Notes: generated from the letters alone by a model not told the origin. Shown: positions 18,823 through 27,487, counted from the first letter of the stretch. The stretch: 64,000 nucleotides of DNA from Candidatus Sulfidibacterium hydrothermale (GCF_020149915.1 NZ_CP083760.1:186001-250000); one strand, 5' to 3'. Numbers and translations: made by a program.

Positions 18823-18843
18823 ATTCATTTTTCGTTACTTTTG
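18815..18843 (+). promoter_or_regulatory. Bacteroidota-type promoter for the APS kinase gene
   Basis: A -33-like TTG (18815-18817) is followed by 18 bp and TACTTTTG (18836-18843), an exact TAnnTTTG match, 20 bp before the ATG. It starts inside the end of the sulfotransferase gene. Confidence 0.55.
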
Positions 18844-18863
18844 TAATACCGATCAATGTCAAA

Positions 18864-19472
18864 ATGTCTGCAAAAAACATCCATCCGGTATTTCATCAGC
18901 TGTTAACCCGACAGGATAAAGAAGAACTGTTACAACAGCATGCCACTGTGATTTGGATGACCGGACTTTCCGGAGCCGGAAAAACAACACTTGCCCGTCA
19001 TATTGAATTAGAACTCAGCAAAAAAGGATTCCTTACCCAGGTTTTGGACGGAGATAATATCCGGACCGGAATCAACAATAATTTAGGATTTACCGAAGCC
19101 GACCGGTACGAAAACATCCGGCGAATTGCCGAAGTTTCCAAGCTTTTTCTGAACTGCGGAATTATTTGTATCAACAGTTTTATCAGTCCAACCATTGCCA
19201 TCCGCCAGATGGCTAAAGAAATTATCGGCAAAGAAAACTTTATCGAAATTTACGTTAACGCACCGGTTGAAATTTGCGAACAACGCGATGTAAAGGGGCT
19301 TTACAAAAAAGCCAGGGCAGGCCTGATCAAAAACTTCACGGGAATTGATGCGCCTTTTGAAGCACCTCAACATCCGGATATCGAAATCCGTACCGACCAG
19401 TTAAACATTGATGAGTCGGTTCAAAAAATTCTGGAATACATTCTGCCAAAAATCACTTATTCCGAAAAATAA
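18864..19472 (+). CDS. cysC: Adenylyl-sulfate kinase (APS kinase)
   Basis: 202 residues, single-domain length. Walker A GLSGAGKTTLA (residues 34-44), APS-binding LDGDNIRTGINNNLGFTEADR, the active-site loop NSFISP and DVKGLYKKARAG all match CysC. It phosphorylates adenosine phosphosulfate to PAPS in the cytoplasm. No ATP sulfurylase (CysDN or Sat) is nearby; it stands beside a sulfotransferase instead, which suggests PAPS supply for sulfation rather than assimilatory reduction (inference). Confidence 0.97.
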   Translation: MSAKNIHPVFHQLLTRQDKEELLQQHATVIWMTGLSGAGKTTLARHIELELSKKGFLTQVLDGDNIRTGINNNLGFTEADRYENIRRIAEVSKLFLNCGIICINSFISPTIAIRQMAKEIIGKENFIEIYVNAPVEICEQRDVKGLYKKARAGLIKNFTGIDAPFEAPQHPDIEIRTDQLNIDESVQKILEYILPKITYSEK

Positions 19473-19497
19473 TTGCTGCCTGTTTTGAGATCCCTGT

Positions 19498-19695
19498 TCA
19501 ATCCTGATGTTTTTTTGCTGAATCGTCCGGAGGTTCTTCTTTTTGGGGATAAAAATCGGAAAGGATCATATAAGTCACCACCACCGTCACAAACAGAGCA
19601 CAAATCCACAAACGGCATCCGCCCAGGAAAATTTTCAATGCAAAAAGCAAGACCAAAAGAATCAGTGTAATATGTCCCAAATGCTTTTTTAACAT
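19498..19695 (-). CDS. Small two-helix membrane protein
   Basis: 65 residues. Two hydrophobic helices (about residues 8-24 and 29-46) are followed by a short charged tail (DFYPQKEEPPDDSAKKHQD). It ends 26 bp from the cysC stop (convergent) and starts 5 bp after the YraN gene, so it is probably the last gene of an LD-carboxypeptidase-YraN-small protein operon. I do not recognise a family. Confidence 0.6.
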   Translation of the reverse strand: MLKKHLGHITLILLVLLFALKIFLGGCRLWICALFVTVVVTYMILSDFYPQKEEPPDDSAKKHQD

Positions 19696-19700
19696 AAAAA

Positions 19701-20069
19701 CTATTGAAAATCAGCAGCATAAAAAGCATCCTCAATGTGATGGATAACTTTCTTGCCGTTCTTAAATAAGATGGCAATGACATCAAAACGAATATCCATA
19801 TCCAGCTGATGCTGTTCCACATAAGCCCCGGCAGCTTCAATTAAACGCCGTGCTTTTTGCGGCGTAACCGCTTCTTCCGGATCACCAAAAGCGTCTGTAC
19901 TGCGTGTTTTTACCTCTACAATAACCAGCTCGTCTTTATCCCGGGCAATGATATCCACTTCTTCTTTCTCGTGGCGCCAGTTTGTTTCCAAAATAGTATA
20001 CCCTTTGGCTTTTAAAAATTGTAAAGCCCATTGCTCTCCCTGTTTGCCCAATTCATTATGACGTGCCAT
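19701..20069 (-). CDS. YraN family (UPF0102) putative nuclease-fold protein
   Basis: 122 residues, full family length. The restriction-endonuclease-like core is visible: GEQWALQFLKAKGY, then the metal/catalytic signature EVDIIARDKDELVIVEVKTR (D-x(n)-ExK) and the TPQKARRLIEAA helix. The family is widespread, often beside ribonuclease HII or rsmI, with a suspected role in DNA processing that is not established. It starts 11 bp after the stop of the upstream carboxypeptidase gene. Confidence 0.93.
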   Translation of the reverse strand: MARHNELGKQGEQWALQFLKAKGYTILETNWRHEKEEVDIIARDKDELVIVEVKTRSTDAFGDPEEAVTPQKARRLIEAAGAYVEQHQLDMDIRFDVIAILFKNGKKVIHHIEDAFYAADFQ

Positions 20070-20080
20070 CTGAAAAATAA

Positions 20081-20977
20081 TTACCGGAAAAGCAATTCAC
20101 ATTTATTTTCAGTTACATTCAGTACAACCTCGGCTCCCATTATCAATGTTCTGTTATCGGCAAAATGTCCGGCAGGAAAACCGAAAGCCACCGGAAAATC
20201 ATAGGATTTTACACTCTCTTTGATGATTTCTTCGGCTGTTTTTCCAAAAGGAATGGTATTATCGTGCATTTGGGTCATCCCGCCCACGACTAAACCGGCC
20301 AGATTTTTCAGTACACCGGCCCGTTTCAAACTCATCATCATCCGGTCGATATGATACAGATATTCATCCAAATCTTCCACAAAAAGGATTTTTCCTGTCA
20401 AATCCGGAAAAGATGGACTTCCGATCAGGCTGTATAAAACCGACAAATTTCCTCCGGCTAATATACCGGTGGCTTTTCCTAACCGGTTCTGTTGTTGCGA
20501 TGACCAATGGTATTGCCATTTTCTTCCTTCAAGGGCATCAAATAATGTTTGCAATGCCTGACGGCTGTTCTCCGGAAAATTCAGCGGCATGGTAGCATGC
20601 AGGCTTTGCACATTTAAGTTCAGCAAATGATTCAAAAAAACCGTAAAATCGCTGTATCCGGCCAACCATTTGGGATTTTTCAAAAACCGCTGAAAATCAA
20701 TCCGGTCAATTATCCGCACACTTCCGTATCCGCCCCGCACGGCAAAAACGGCTTTTATCTCCGGATCATCCAACAGTTCCTGAAAATCAGCAGCCCGTAA
20801 AATATCATTTCCGGCAAATTGGTTTTCCGAGGCAAAAAGATGCCGGCTCATCACCACCTGATAGCCTCGTTCTTTGATTATCTCTATTGCCGGAAGCAGT
20901 TCTTTCTCTTCAATTTTACGGGCAGGAGCCACCAACCCGATAGTATCTCCTTTTTTCAAAAACGGCGGAACAATCAT
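20081..20977 (-). CDS. LD-carboxypeptidase (peptidase family S66)
   Basis: 298 residues. The S66 nucleophile loop AVRGGYGSVRI (about residues 79-89) and the acidic segment ILFVEDLDEYLYHIDRMM (Glu about 208) are present, together with a late conserved His in GFPAGHFADN. LD-carboxypeptidases trim the terminal D-Ala from murein tetrapeptides during cell-wall recycling. There is no signal peptide, consistent with a cytoplasmic recycling enzyme. Confidence 0.95.
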   Translation of the reverse strand: MIVPPFLKKGDTIGLVAPARKIEEKELLPAIEIIKERGYQVVMSRHLFASENQFAGNDILRAADFQELLDDPEIKAVFAVRGGYGSVRIIDRIDFQRFLKNPKWLAGYSDFTVFLNHLLNLNVQSLHATMPLNFPENSRQALQTLFDALEGRKWQYHWSSQQQNRLGKATGILAGGNLSVLYSLIGSPSFPDLTGKILFVEDLDEYLYHIDRMMMSLKRAGVLKNLAGLVVGGMTQMHDNTIPFGKTAEEIIKESVKSYDFPVAFGFPAGHFADNRTLIMGAEVVLNVTENKCELLFR

Positions 20978-21103
20978 GGATGATAATTTTTTTCAATGAT
21001 ACAAAAAAGAAGGACATTGTGTGCCCGCGATTTCCTTTCACAACAAAAATTATCCCGGTAGAACAGCCCTTTCTGTCAAAAATCTTTAATTTAGCCAGTC
21101 GAA

Positions 21104-21844
21104 ATGAAGATACTGTATCAGATAGGAGAATATGTAGTGATTATTTTACAGGCTTTTAAAAAGCCTGATAAAGGATTCATTTTCAGGCGTCAACTGTTGT
21201 ATGATTTTAAACGGCTGGGGGTGGATTCCATTAGTATCATTTCTATTATCTCGCTTTTTACGGGAGCCATTATTGCCATTCAGATGGCTTATAATATTGA
21301 TTCTCCGTTTATTGCCAAATCAATTATTGGGTTTTCCACCCGGCAGATGCTGGTTTTGGAAATTTCGCCCACCATCATCAGCCTGATCTTAGCCGGAAAA
21401 GTAGGTTCGCGTATTGCCTCCGAAATCGGCACTATGCGTATTACCGAACAGATTGACGCATTGCGGGTAATGGGAGTAAATCCGCCGAATTATCTGATAT
21501 TGCCTAAAATGGTCGCTGCCATGCTCTATTTTCCGGTGTTGATTACCTATTCCATTTTTCTCGGTATTCTTGGCGGATGGATTATGGGTTCCATTACCGG
21601 ATTAATTCCCTCGGCAGATTACATTATCGGTATCCGTTCGTGGTTCGATCCGTTCACACTGACTTACGCCATGATAAAAACAGTAGTTTTTGCTTTTATC
21701 ATCACCTCGATTTCGGCTTATAAAGGCTATACCGTAAAAGGCGGTTCGGTGGAAGTAGGACAAGCCAGTACCGAAGCCATTGTGGTCAGTAGTATTCTGA
21801 TTATCTTTTTCGACCTGATTTTAACCCAATTACTGCTTACATGA
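21104..21844 (+). CDS. MlaE-family ABC transporter permease
   Basis: 246 residues with about five transmembrane helices and the MlaE/PerM hallmarks LVLEISPTIISLILAGKVGSRIASEIGTMRITEQIDALRVMGVNP (about residues 83-130), the coupling helix that docks on the ATPase. It moves phospholipids between inner and outer membranes. It overlaps the ATPase gene by 4 bp. No MlaD (MCE-domain) gene follows in this window. Confidence 0.95.
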   Translation: MKILYQIGEYVVIILQAFKKPDKGFIFRRQLLYDFKRLGVDSISIISIISLFTGAIIAIQMAYNIDSPFIAKSIIGFSTRQMLVLEISPTIISLILAGKVGSRIASEIGTMRITEQIDALRVMGVNPPNYLILPKMVAAMLYFPVLITYSIFLGILGGWIMGSITGLIPSADYIIGIRSWFDPFTLTYAMIKTVVFAFIITSISAYKGYTVKGGSVEVGQASTEAIVVSSILIIFFDLILTQLLLT

Positions 21845-22596
21845 TCGAAGTAAAAAACATAACCAAAAGCTTTGGTGATCAACTTATTGTTGATCATGTG
21901 AGTACGGTATTTAAAGAAGGGAAAACCAACCTGATCATCGGTCAAAGCGGATCGGGGAAAACGGTTTTCATGAAATGCTGCATCGGATTGTATGATGTGG
22001 ACAGCGGTGAAATAGATTTCCACGGACGCCAGTTTTCCAATATCCCGGATAAAAAAAGAAAACACATCCGTCAGGAAATGGGGGTTTTATTTCAGGGAGG
22101 CGCATTGTTTGATTCGCTTTCGGTGGAAGAAAACATCATGTTTCCGCTGAACATGTTCACCAACATGAGTCCAAAAGAAAAACTGGAAAGGGTCAATTTT
22201 GTGCTGGAGAATGTCAATCTGGCAGGTACCAATAACAAATATCCATCGGAATTGAGCGGCGGGATGATCAAACGGGTGGCCATTGCACGGGCCATTTCAC
22301 TGATGCCCAAATACCTGTTTGCCGACGAACCCAATTCGGGCCTTGACCCAAAAACGGCTGAGCGAATTGACGAACTGTTGTCTACTCTCACCAAGAAATT
22401 TAACATGACCACGGTGATCAACACCCACGACATGAATTCCGTGTTGCAAATCGGTGAAAAAATCAGTTTCATCAACAAAGGAAAAATTTGTTGGGAAGGG
22501 ACCAAAGAAACCATCTTAAAAACAGATAACAAAGAACTCAATGATTTTGTTTTTGCCACCGAACTGACCCGGCGAATCAAAGAAAGAACTTTTTAG
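21841..22596 (+). CDS. MlaF-family ABC transporter ATP-binding protein
   Basis: 251 residues. Walker A GQSGSGKT (about residues 35-42), Q-loop VLFQGGALFDSL typical of the MlaF/Ttg2A branch, signature LSGGMIKRVAIARA, Walker B YLFADEPNSGLDP and the H-loop NTHD are all intact. It powers the MlaE permease encoded 4 bp upstream in an overlapping frame. The missing MCE-domain substrate-binding subunit is presumably encoded elsewhere. Confidence 0.95.
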   Translation: MIEVKNITKSFGDQLIVDHVSTVFKEGKTNLIIGQSGSGKTVFMKCCIGLYDVDSGEIDFHGRQFSNIPDKKRKHIRQEMGVLFQGGALFDSLSVEENIMFPLNMFTNMSPKEKLERVNFVLENVNLAGTNNKYPSELSGGMIKRVAIARAISLMPKYLFADEPNSGLDPKTAERIDELLSTLTKKFNMTTVINTHDMNSVLQIGEKISFINKGKICWEGTKETILKTDNKELNDFVFATELTRRIKERTF

Positions 22597-22628
22597 ATAT
22601 TTTAACCGCAACGCTTTCCGATAAGCTT

Positions 22629-22636
22629 TATCTTTG
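22629..22636 (+). promoter_or_regulatory. -7 box of the queD gene
   Basis: TATCTTTG, an exact TAnnTTTG match, 9 bp before the ATG at 22645. This close spacing predicts a very short or nearly leaderless 5' end. Confidence 0.5.
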
Positions 22637-22644
22637 CTTCCAAT

Positions 22645-23055
22645 ATGATTTATATCACAAGACGAGAACGGTTTAATGCAGCCCATCGCTTGTTTAAAAA
22701 AGCATACAGCGACGAAAAAAACCTGGAGGTTTTTGGCAAATGTTCCAATCCCAACTGGCACGGACATAATTACGAACTGTTTGTTACCGTAAAAGGTGAT
22801 GTTGATCCGGAAACCGGCTTTCTGGTAAATTTAAAAGCACTCAGCCGGCTGATCCGTGAAAAAGTCATTGACAAAATCGATCATAAAAATATCAATCTGG
22901 AAGTGGATTTTATGCAGGGAAAAATGGCTTCCACCGAAAACCTTGCCATCGGAATATGGAATGAACTGGAAAACGATATTGCGCAACTTGGCGCATCATT
23001 ACATTGCATTAAAATCTACGAATCCGAAAACAATTTCGTAGAGTATTTCGGATAA
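22645..23055 (+). CDS. queD: 6-carboxytetrahydropterin synthase (QueD / PTPS-like)
   Basis: 136 residues. The zinc-binding histidines are in FNAAHRL and HGHNYEL, with the catalytic Cys in [13 protein letters not shown] and late acidic KIYESENN. It converts 7,8-dihydroneopterin triphosphate to 6-carboxytetrahydropterin in queuosine synthesis. GTP cyclohydrolase I, which makes its substrate, starts 38 bp downstream, which supports the call. A biopterin-type PTPS is the alternative. Confidence 0.93.
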   Translation: MIYITRRERFNAAHRLFKKAYSDEKNLEVFGKCSNPNWHGHNYELFVTVKGDVDPETGFLVNLKALSRLIREKVIDKIDHKNINLEVDFMQGKMASTENLAIGIWNELENDIAQLGASLHCIKIYESENNFVEYFG

Positions 23056-23093
23056 ATTATAGATATGAAAATCAATTAGTAATATTAATTTTT

Positions 23094-23711
23094 ATGGACA
23101 GACCCAAACCCATGTTAGATTACGAAAGAATAGAAACTTACGCTCCGGACAAATTAAAAAAGCTGGAATATCATTACAAAGAGATTTTAAAACTGATCGG
23201 AGAAGACGTTACCCGCGAAGGCCTGGTAAAAACGCCGCTGCGGGTAGCCAAATCCATTCAGTTCTTAACCCAGGGATACGATCACGATCCGAAAGAAATC
23301 CTGCTGTCGGCCCGGTTCAGGGAAGATTACAAGCAAATGGTCATTGTAAAAGACATTGACATTTTCTCGATGTGCGAACATCACATGATTCCTTTTATCG
23401 GAAAAGCACATGTGGCTTACATCCCCAACAAATATATCACCGGATTGAGCAAAATAGCCCGTGTGGTAGAAGCTTACGCCCGACGTTTACAAGTACAGGA
23501 ACGACTGACAACACAAATCAAAACAGCCATTCAGGAAACTTTGGATCCTCTTGGCGTGGCAGTTGTCATTGAGGCACGACATTTGTGTATGGCTATGCGA
23601 GGGGTACAGAAACAAAATTCTGTCACCACGACTTCCGATTTTACGGGAGCTTTTGAAAGAAAAGAAACGCGTGAAGAATTCATTCATTTGATCTCTTCGC
23701 ATTTATCGTGA
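23094..23711 (+). CDS. folE: GTP cyclohydrolase I
   Basis: 205 residues. Zinc ligands and active site are intact: [19 protein letters not shown] (Cys/His about residues 91-94), [23 protein letters not shown] and [12 protein letters not shown] (second Cys). It converts GTP to 7,8-dihydroneopterin triphosphate, feeding both folate and queuosine pathways. It follows queD closely and is probably in the same transcript. Confidence 0.97.
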   Translation: MDRPKPMLDYERIETYAPDKLKKLEYHYKEILKLIGEDVTREGLVKTPLRVAKSIQFLTQGYDHDPKEILLSARFREDYKQMVIVKDIDIFSMCEHHMIPFIGKAHVAYIPNKYITGLSKIARVVEAYARRLQVQERLTTQIKTAIQETLDPLGVAVVIEARHLCMAMRGVQKQNSVTTTSDFTGAFERKETREEFIHLISSHLS

Positions 23712-23743
23712 GAAAAAAAAGAGTAATTTAAATTTTTAGTGTT

Positions 23744-24469
23744 ATGAATATTAATGAATTAGAAAAAGACATCCGTTTAAATAAGACTTCAGCCGTTCCG
23801 GTGGCCAAAACTTATCTCTCCGGAGTATTCGGCTGGATGTTTCTGGCAATGAGTATAACGGCGGTTACTTCTTGGTGGTTTGCCAGTACACCGCAATTAC
23901 TGAGATTATTGTACAATCCACAAGCCGGAATGACCATCTTAGGATGGATTGTTCTGCTTTCTCCCATTGGTTTTGTTCTGTGGATGTCAGCCGGATTTCG
24001 CCGTATGTCGGCACCAACATTGGCTATCCTGTTTGTTGTTTATTCCGTGCTGATGGGAATGAGCCTGAGTTTCATCCTGCTGGCTTATACCGGGGCATCG
24101 ATCGCCACCACTTTTATGATTACTGCCGGCATGTTTGGCGTGATGGCCATCACCGGTTATACCACAAAAACTGATCTGACCAAATTTGGCAGTATCATGT
24201 TTATGGGGCTTATTGGTATTATCATTGCTATGCTGGTAAACATGTTTATGCACAGCAGCGGGCTGGATTACATAATTAGCTTTCTTGGCGTATTAATTTT
24301 TACCGGATTAACGGCTTACGATGTGCAAAAATTAAAACGAATTGGAGCCGGTATGGTGGAAGGCGCTGAAAATACGCGTAAAATGACGATTATGGGCGCT
24401 TTAACACTTTACCTTGACTTTATCAATTTATTTCTATTTTTGCTGCGCTTTTTCGGTAACCGCCGGTAA
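23744..24469 (+). CDS. Bax inhibitor-1/YccA family membrane protein
   Basis: 241 residues with seven hydrophobic helices. The C-terminal GLTAYDVQKLKRIGAG (about residues 186-201) is the family signature, containing the Asp that gates the BsYetJ-type pH-sensitive calcium leak. The N-terminus KTYLSGVFGWMFLAMSITAV is also typical. The bacterial role is uncertain; YccA in Escherichia coli interacts with FtsH. Confidence 0.95.
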   Translation: MNINELEKDIRLNKTSAVPVAKTYLSGVFGWMFLAMSITAVTSWWFASTPQLLRLLYNPQAGMTILGWIVLLSPIGFVLWMSAGFRRMSAPTLAILFVVYSVLMGMSLSFILLAYTGASIATTFMITAGMFGVMAITGYTTKTDLTKFGSIMFMGLIGIIIAMLVNMFMHSSGLDYIISFLGVLIFTGLTAYDVQKLKRIGAGMVEGAENTRKMTIMGALTLYLDFINLFLFLLRFFGNRR

Positions 24470-24492
24470 AAGATTATTTTTAAGAAAATTAT

Positions 24493-25371
24493 ATGACAGC
24501 TTATGTTTTTCCGGGCCAGGGTGCCCAATATGTGGGAATGGGGAAGGATTTGTATGAACATTCTTCCAAAGCAAGGGATTTGTTTCAAAAAGCCAATCAC
24601 ATTCTGAAATTCAACATTACAGAAGTGATGTTCGACGGCACCGAAGCCGAACTGAAACAAACCAAGGTAACCCAGCCGGCCATTTTTCTCCACTCTGTTA
24701 TTTTGGCAAAAATTATGGGTGAGGATTTTAAACCCGACATGGTGGCAGGGCATTCCCTCGGTGAATTTTCGGCTTTAGTTGCCAATGGCACGCTTACTTT
24801 TGAAGACGGATTAAAATTGGTTGCCAAACGGGCTGACGCTATGCAGAAAGCCTGCGAACTGGAACCGTCAACCATGGCTGCCATTCTCGGACTGGATGAC
24901 GAAACCGTGGAAAGCATTTGCAAAAGTATTCCGGAAATCGTAGTCCCGGCCAACTACAACAGCCCGGGACAATTAGTCATCTCCGGAAGTGTGAAAGGGG
25001 TGGAACAAGCTATCGAAAAATGTAAAGAAGCCGGTGCTAAACGGGCTTTGATGCTGAAAGTGGGCGGGGCTTTTCACTCTCCGCTGATGGAGCCTGCTCG
25101 AATTGAACTGGCCGAAGCCATCAACAGCACCCCTTTCCGAAAAGGGATTTGTCCGATATATCAAAATGTAACCGGACAACCTGTAGCCGACCCTGAAATC
25201 ATCAAAACCAATCTGATTTCGCAGCTGACATCACCGGTACGCTGGACACAGATCATGCAAAATATGCTGGCTGACGGTGTAACCGAAGTGATTGAAGTAG
25301 GGCCGGGAAAAGTACTTCAGGGACTATTCAAAAAAATAGACCGTAACCTGAATGTACACAGCCTGCCTTAG
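24493..25371 (+). CDS. fabD: Malonyl-CoA:ACP transacylase
   Basis: 292 residues. FPGQGAQYVGMG starts the fold; the nucleophile elbow is GHSLGE with Ser88, and the catalytic His is His195 in GGAFHSPLM; QLTSPVRW and EVGPGKVLQGL close the domain. It loads malonyl groups on acyl carrier protein for fatty acid synthesis. A strong terminator follows the stop. Confidence 0.97.
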   Translation: MTAYVFPGQGAQYVGMGKDLYEHSSKARDLFQKANHILKFNITEVMFDGTEAELKQTKVTQPAIFLHSVILAKIMGEDFKPDMVAGHSLGEFSALVANGTLTFEDGLKLVAKRADAMQKACELEPSTMAAILGLDDETVESICKSIPEIVVPANYNSPGQLVISGSVKGVEQAIEKCKEAGAKRALMLKVGGAFHSPLMEPARIELAEAINSTPFRKGICPIYQNVTGQPVADPEIIKTNLISQLTSPVRWTQIMQNMLADGVTEVIEVGPGKVLQGLFKKIDRNLNVHSLP

Positions 25372-25391
25372 AGAAACAGAAAAAGAAACCA

Positions 25392-25430
25392 AAAAAAGGC
25401 CGCCGGAAAATTTTTCCAGCGGCCTTTTTT
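25392..25430 (+). terminator. Bidirectional intrinsic terminator after fabD
   Basis: GGCCGCcGGAAAA / TTTTTCCaGCGGCC hairpin flanked by an A run on the left and TTTTTT on the right. It can serve both fabD and the convergent helicase gene. Confidence 0.85.
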
Positions 25431-25461
25431 AGTATCAGACCTACAAGGGTAAATGCCGATA

Positions 25462-27144
25462 TTAATTATCCCTGTTTACCCGGAGTTCTCTTCCGCCTTT
25501 TAGTACAATGTTTTTAAAATTACTACTGATCTTGCGGCTTACACGGGCATCGACTTCAAAAAAAGAGTACGATCCCTGAAGATCAACATGTCCGATGTCG
25601 GATGGTTTTACCTTGGCATGCAGACAAATAAAATCCATTAAATCATGTTTATTCATTCGGTCGCGTGTACCCAAATTAATGAAAAACCGCGGGTGCCATT
25701 CTCCGTTTTTATTTTGTGTGGTTTCTTCGCTTCCGGACCTTGATTTTTTTGTTCCGGCTTTCCGGTTTTCAAACTTTCTTTTCTCGCCCCGGCTTTCTTT
25801 TCTTTTTTCTTTTTTGGCAGAAGCACGGTTTAAATCGCCCGAGTTATCCAACTGCAGCTTATCCAGCTCATGCGACAACAATTTGGCAATCAGTTCTTCT
25901 TTTGTCAGGTTTTCAAAAATTTGTTCTGCCTTGCTTTGTACGCCGGAGGGAAGTGCTTTGGCAATTTTACGATCTGAAATTTGCCGGCACCAGTTTTCAA
26001 GACGAATATCGGCAATTTGTCCGCTATCCGGAATTTTTACTTTTTTAAACGTGATATTCAGCTTTTTCTGCAGTTTTTCGATTTTAGCTTTTTCGCGGGT
26101 ATGAACAAAAGCCACAGAGATACCGGTTTTTCCGGCCCGGGCTGTTCTTCCGCTCCGATGGGTATAATAAGCCGCATCATCCGGGAGGGTGTAATGAAAA
26201 ACATGGGTTAAATCATCGACATCAATACCACGGGCAGCTACATCTGTAGCAATAAGAATTTGTAAATCGTGTGTTTTAAAGCGTTTCATTACGCGGTCGC
26301 GCTGTGCCTGCGAAAGATCGCCGTGTAAAGCATCTACTTTGTAATTTTTACGCTGCAACACATCCGACAAATTTTGCGTATCGCGACGGGTACGACAAAA
26401 AATAAGTCCGCGCATATCCTGATGAAAATCAAGAAACCGTGTCAGCGCTTCCGGTTTATCCGATTGTTTTACCACCACATACTGGTGTTCGATATTTACA
26501 TTAACCGGATTGGCATCATCATCGGCTTTCACCTCAACCGGATTGGTCATGTATTTGTTTACGATCTTTCTTATTTCGTGCGGCATCGTTGCCGAAAAGA
26601 GCCAGGTTTGTTTTTCCGACGGGGTAAAACTTAAAATTTTATCAATGTCTTCTTTAAAACCCATATTGAGCATTTCATCGGCTTCGTCCAATACGAGAAA
26701 ACGAAGCTTGTCCAGATGTACTGCTTTTCGCTCAATCAGGTCGATAAGTCGTCCGGGAGTGGCAATAATAATTTGCTGAGGTTGACGCAGGGCTTTGATC
26801 TGATTGAAAATAGCAGCTCCGCCATATACCGGCAAAATGTTAATTTTTCCAAGATATTTAGCAAACAAATTGAGCTGTTCTGCAATTTGTTGTCCCAGTT
26901 CACGGGTTGGTGCTAAAACCAACGCCTGGGTAAAAGATTCGTTTCCGTCAATTTGTTCCAAAAGCGGAATACCAAAAGCGGCTGTTTTTCCGGTACCAGT
27001 ATTTGCCAAACCAATAAAATCACTGTTTTCAAAAAGTAAAGTGGGAATGGTTTGTTCTTGTATTTCCGTAGGACGGGAAAAGCCGAGATCGGCAAGAGCT
27101 TTCAATACTTCATCAGAAAGCCCGAGTTGTTGAAAATTATGCAA
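25462..27144 (-). CDS. DEAD-box ATP-dependent RNA helicase (DeaD/CsdA-like)
   Basis: 560 residues. Motifs in order: Q motif (FSRPTEIQEQTIP), Walker A ANTGTGKT (47-54), PTRELGQQ, DEAD (153-156), SAT (184-186), HGDLSQAQRDRVM, IATDVAARGIDVDD and HRSGRTARAGKTG. A basic low-complexity linker (KKEKRKESRGEKRKFENR) leads to a C-terminal DbpA-type RNA-binding domain (RFFINLGTRDRMNKHDLMDFI). It unwinds structured RNA in ribosome assembly or cold adaptation. It is the last core gene before the cassette array. Confidence 0.95.
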   Translation of the reverse strand: MHNFQQLGLSDEVLKALADLGFSRPTEIQEQTIPTLLFENSDFIGLANTGTGKTAAFGIPLLEQIDGNESFTQALVLAPTRELGQQIAEQLNLFAKYLGKINILPVYGGAAIFNQIKALRQPQQIIIATPGRLIDLIERKAVHLDKLRFLVLDEADEMLNMGFKEDIDKILSFTPSEKQTWLFSATMPHEIRKIVNKYMTNPVEVKADDDANPVNVNIEHQYVVVKQSDKPEALTRFLDFHQDMRGLIFCRTRRDTQNLSDVLQRKNYKVDALHGDLSQAQRDRVMKRFKTHDLQILIATDVAARGIDVDDLTHVFHYTLPDDAAYYTHRSGRTARAGKTGISVAFVHTREKAKIEKLQKKLNITFKKVKIPDSGQIADIRLENWCRQISDRKIAKALPSGVQSKAEQIFENLTKEELIAKLLSHELDKLQLDNSGDLNRASAKKEKRKESRGEKRKFENRKAGTKKSRSGSEETTQNKNGEWHPRFFINLGTRDRMNKHDLMDFICLHAKVKPSDIGHVDLQGSYSFFEVDARVSRKISSNFKNIVLKGGRELRVNRDN

Positions 27145-27170
27145 TAAGATATTCTTTATTAAATGAGCGG

Positions 27171-27178
27171 CAAAAGTA
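27171..27178 (-). promoter_or_regulatory. -7 box of the DEAD-box helicase gene
   Basis: The minus strand reads TACTTTTG (TAnnTTTG), 27 bp upstream of the ATG. It lies just outside the left 123-bp direct repeat, so the array insertion left the helicase promoter intact. Confidence 0.5.
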
Positions 27179-27205
27179 CATCAAAAAGCATTACCTCTTA
27201 CCAAA

Positions 27206-27328
27206 GCTTAAAAATATTATTGAAAATAAGTAAGTTACAAAAAAACACCGGAGGTTTAAACGAAAAAAAGCTGCACTCAAAAAGAGTGCAGCTTTTTCTT
27301 AACCTGTGGAGCATACCGGAATCGAACC
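27206..27328. repeat. Left 123-bp direct repeat flanking the cassette array (contains truncated tRNA-Ala 3' end)
   Basis: Matches 34609-34731 at 122 of 123 positions (single C/T difference at 27247). It holds an A/T-rich lead, the tRNA terminator hairpin and the last 22 nt of the tRNA-Ala gene (27307-27328). At 27329 identity to the tRNA stops and array repeat sequence begins. This looks like an attachment-site duplication made by insertion at the tRNA 3' end. Confidence 0.95.
27269..27297. terminator. Terminator hairpin, left duplicate copy
   Basis: GCTGCACTC / GAGTGCAGC stem with an AAAAA loop, flanked by an A run and TTTTT, hence active in both directions. It is the duplicate of the tRNA-Ala terminator at 34672-34700 and separates the helicase promoter from the array. 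Confidence 0.85.
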
Positions 27329-27383
27329 CCCCAACTGGTTCAAGTCTTCCCGTCCGGCCTGTGCGGGGGCGAGACTTGGGTCA
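27327..27383 (+). repeat. Array repeat R0 (left-arm variant)
   Basis: Left arm CCCCAACTGGTTCAAGTCTT followed by a shortened GC-rich section (CCCGTCCGGCCTGTGCGGGGGC) and GAGACTTGGGTCAT. It lacks the conserved 55-bp right half found in the other copies and abuts the truncated tRNA. Confidence 0.75.
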
Positions 27384-27418
27384 TAAAAAATTTGGAACAT
27401 CAAACCCAAAACTTTTTC

Positions 27419-27426
27419 TATCTTTA
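27419..27426 (+). promoter_or_regulatory. Candidate promoter at the head of the array
   Basis: TATCTTTA differs from TAnnTTTG by one base and points into the array, between R0 and R1. It could be the common promoter for downstream cassettes. Weak evidence. Confidence 0.25.
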
Positions 27427-27487
27427 TCACCGGAAACCAGACAGTATAATAACAGCATGAAAACCCGACATCCGTTTTTCGGCATCA

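Noticed and set aside
25595-27133. Several plus-strand frames opposite the DEAD-box helicase
   Set aside because: All are shadows of the helicase coding sequence; they have no independent start context or domain.
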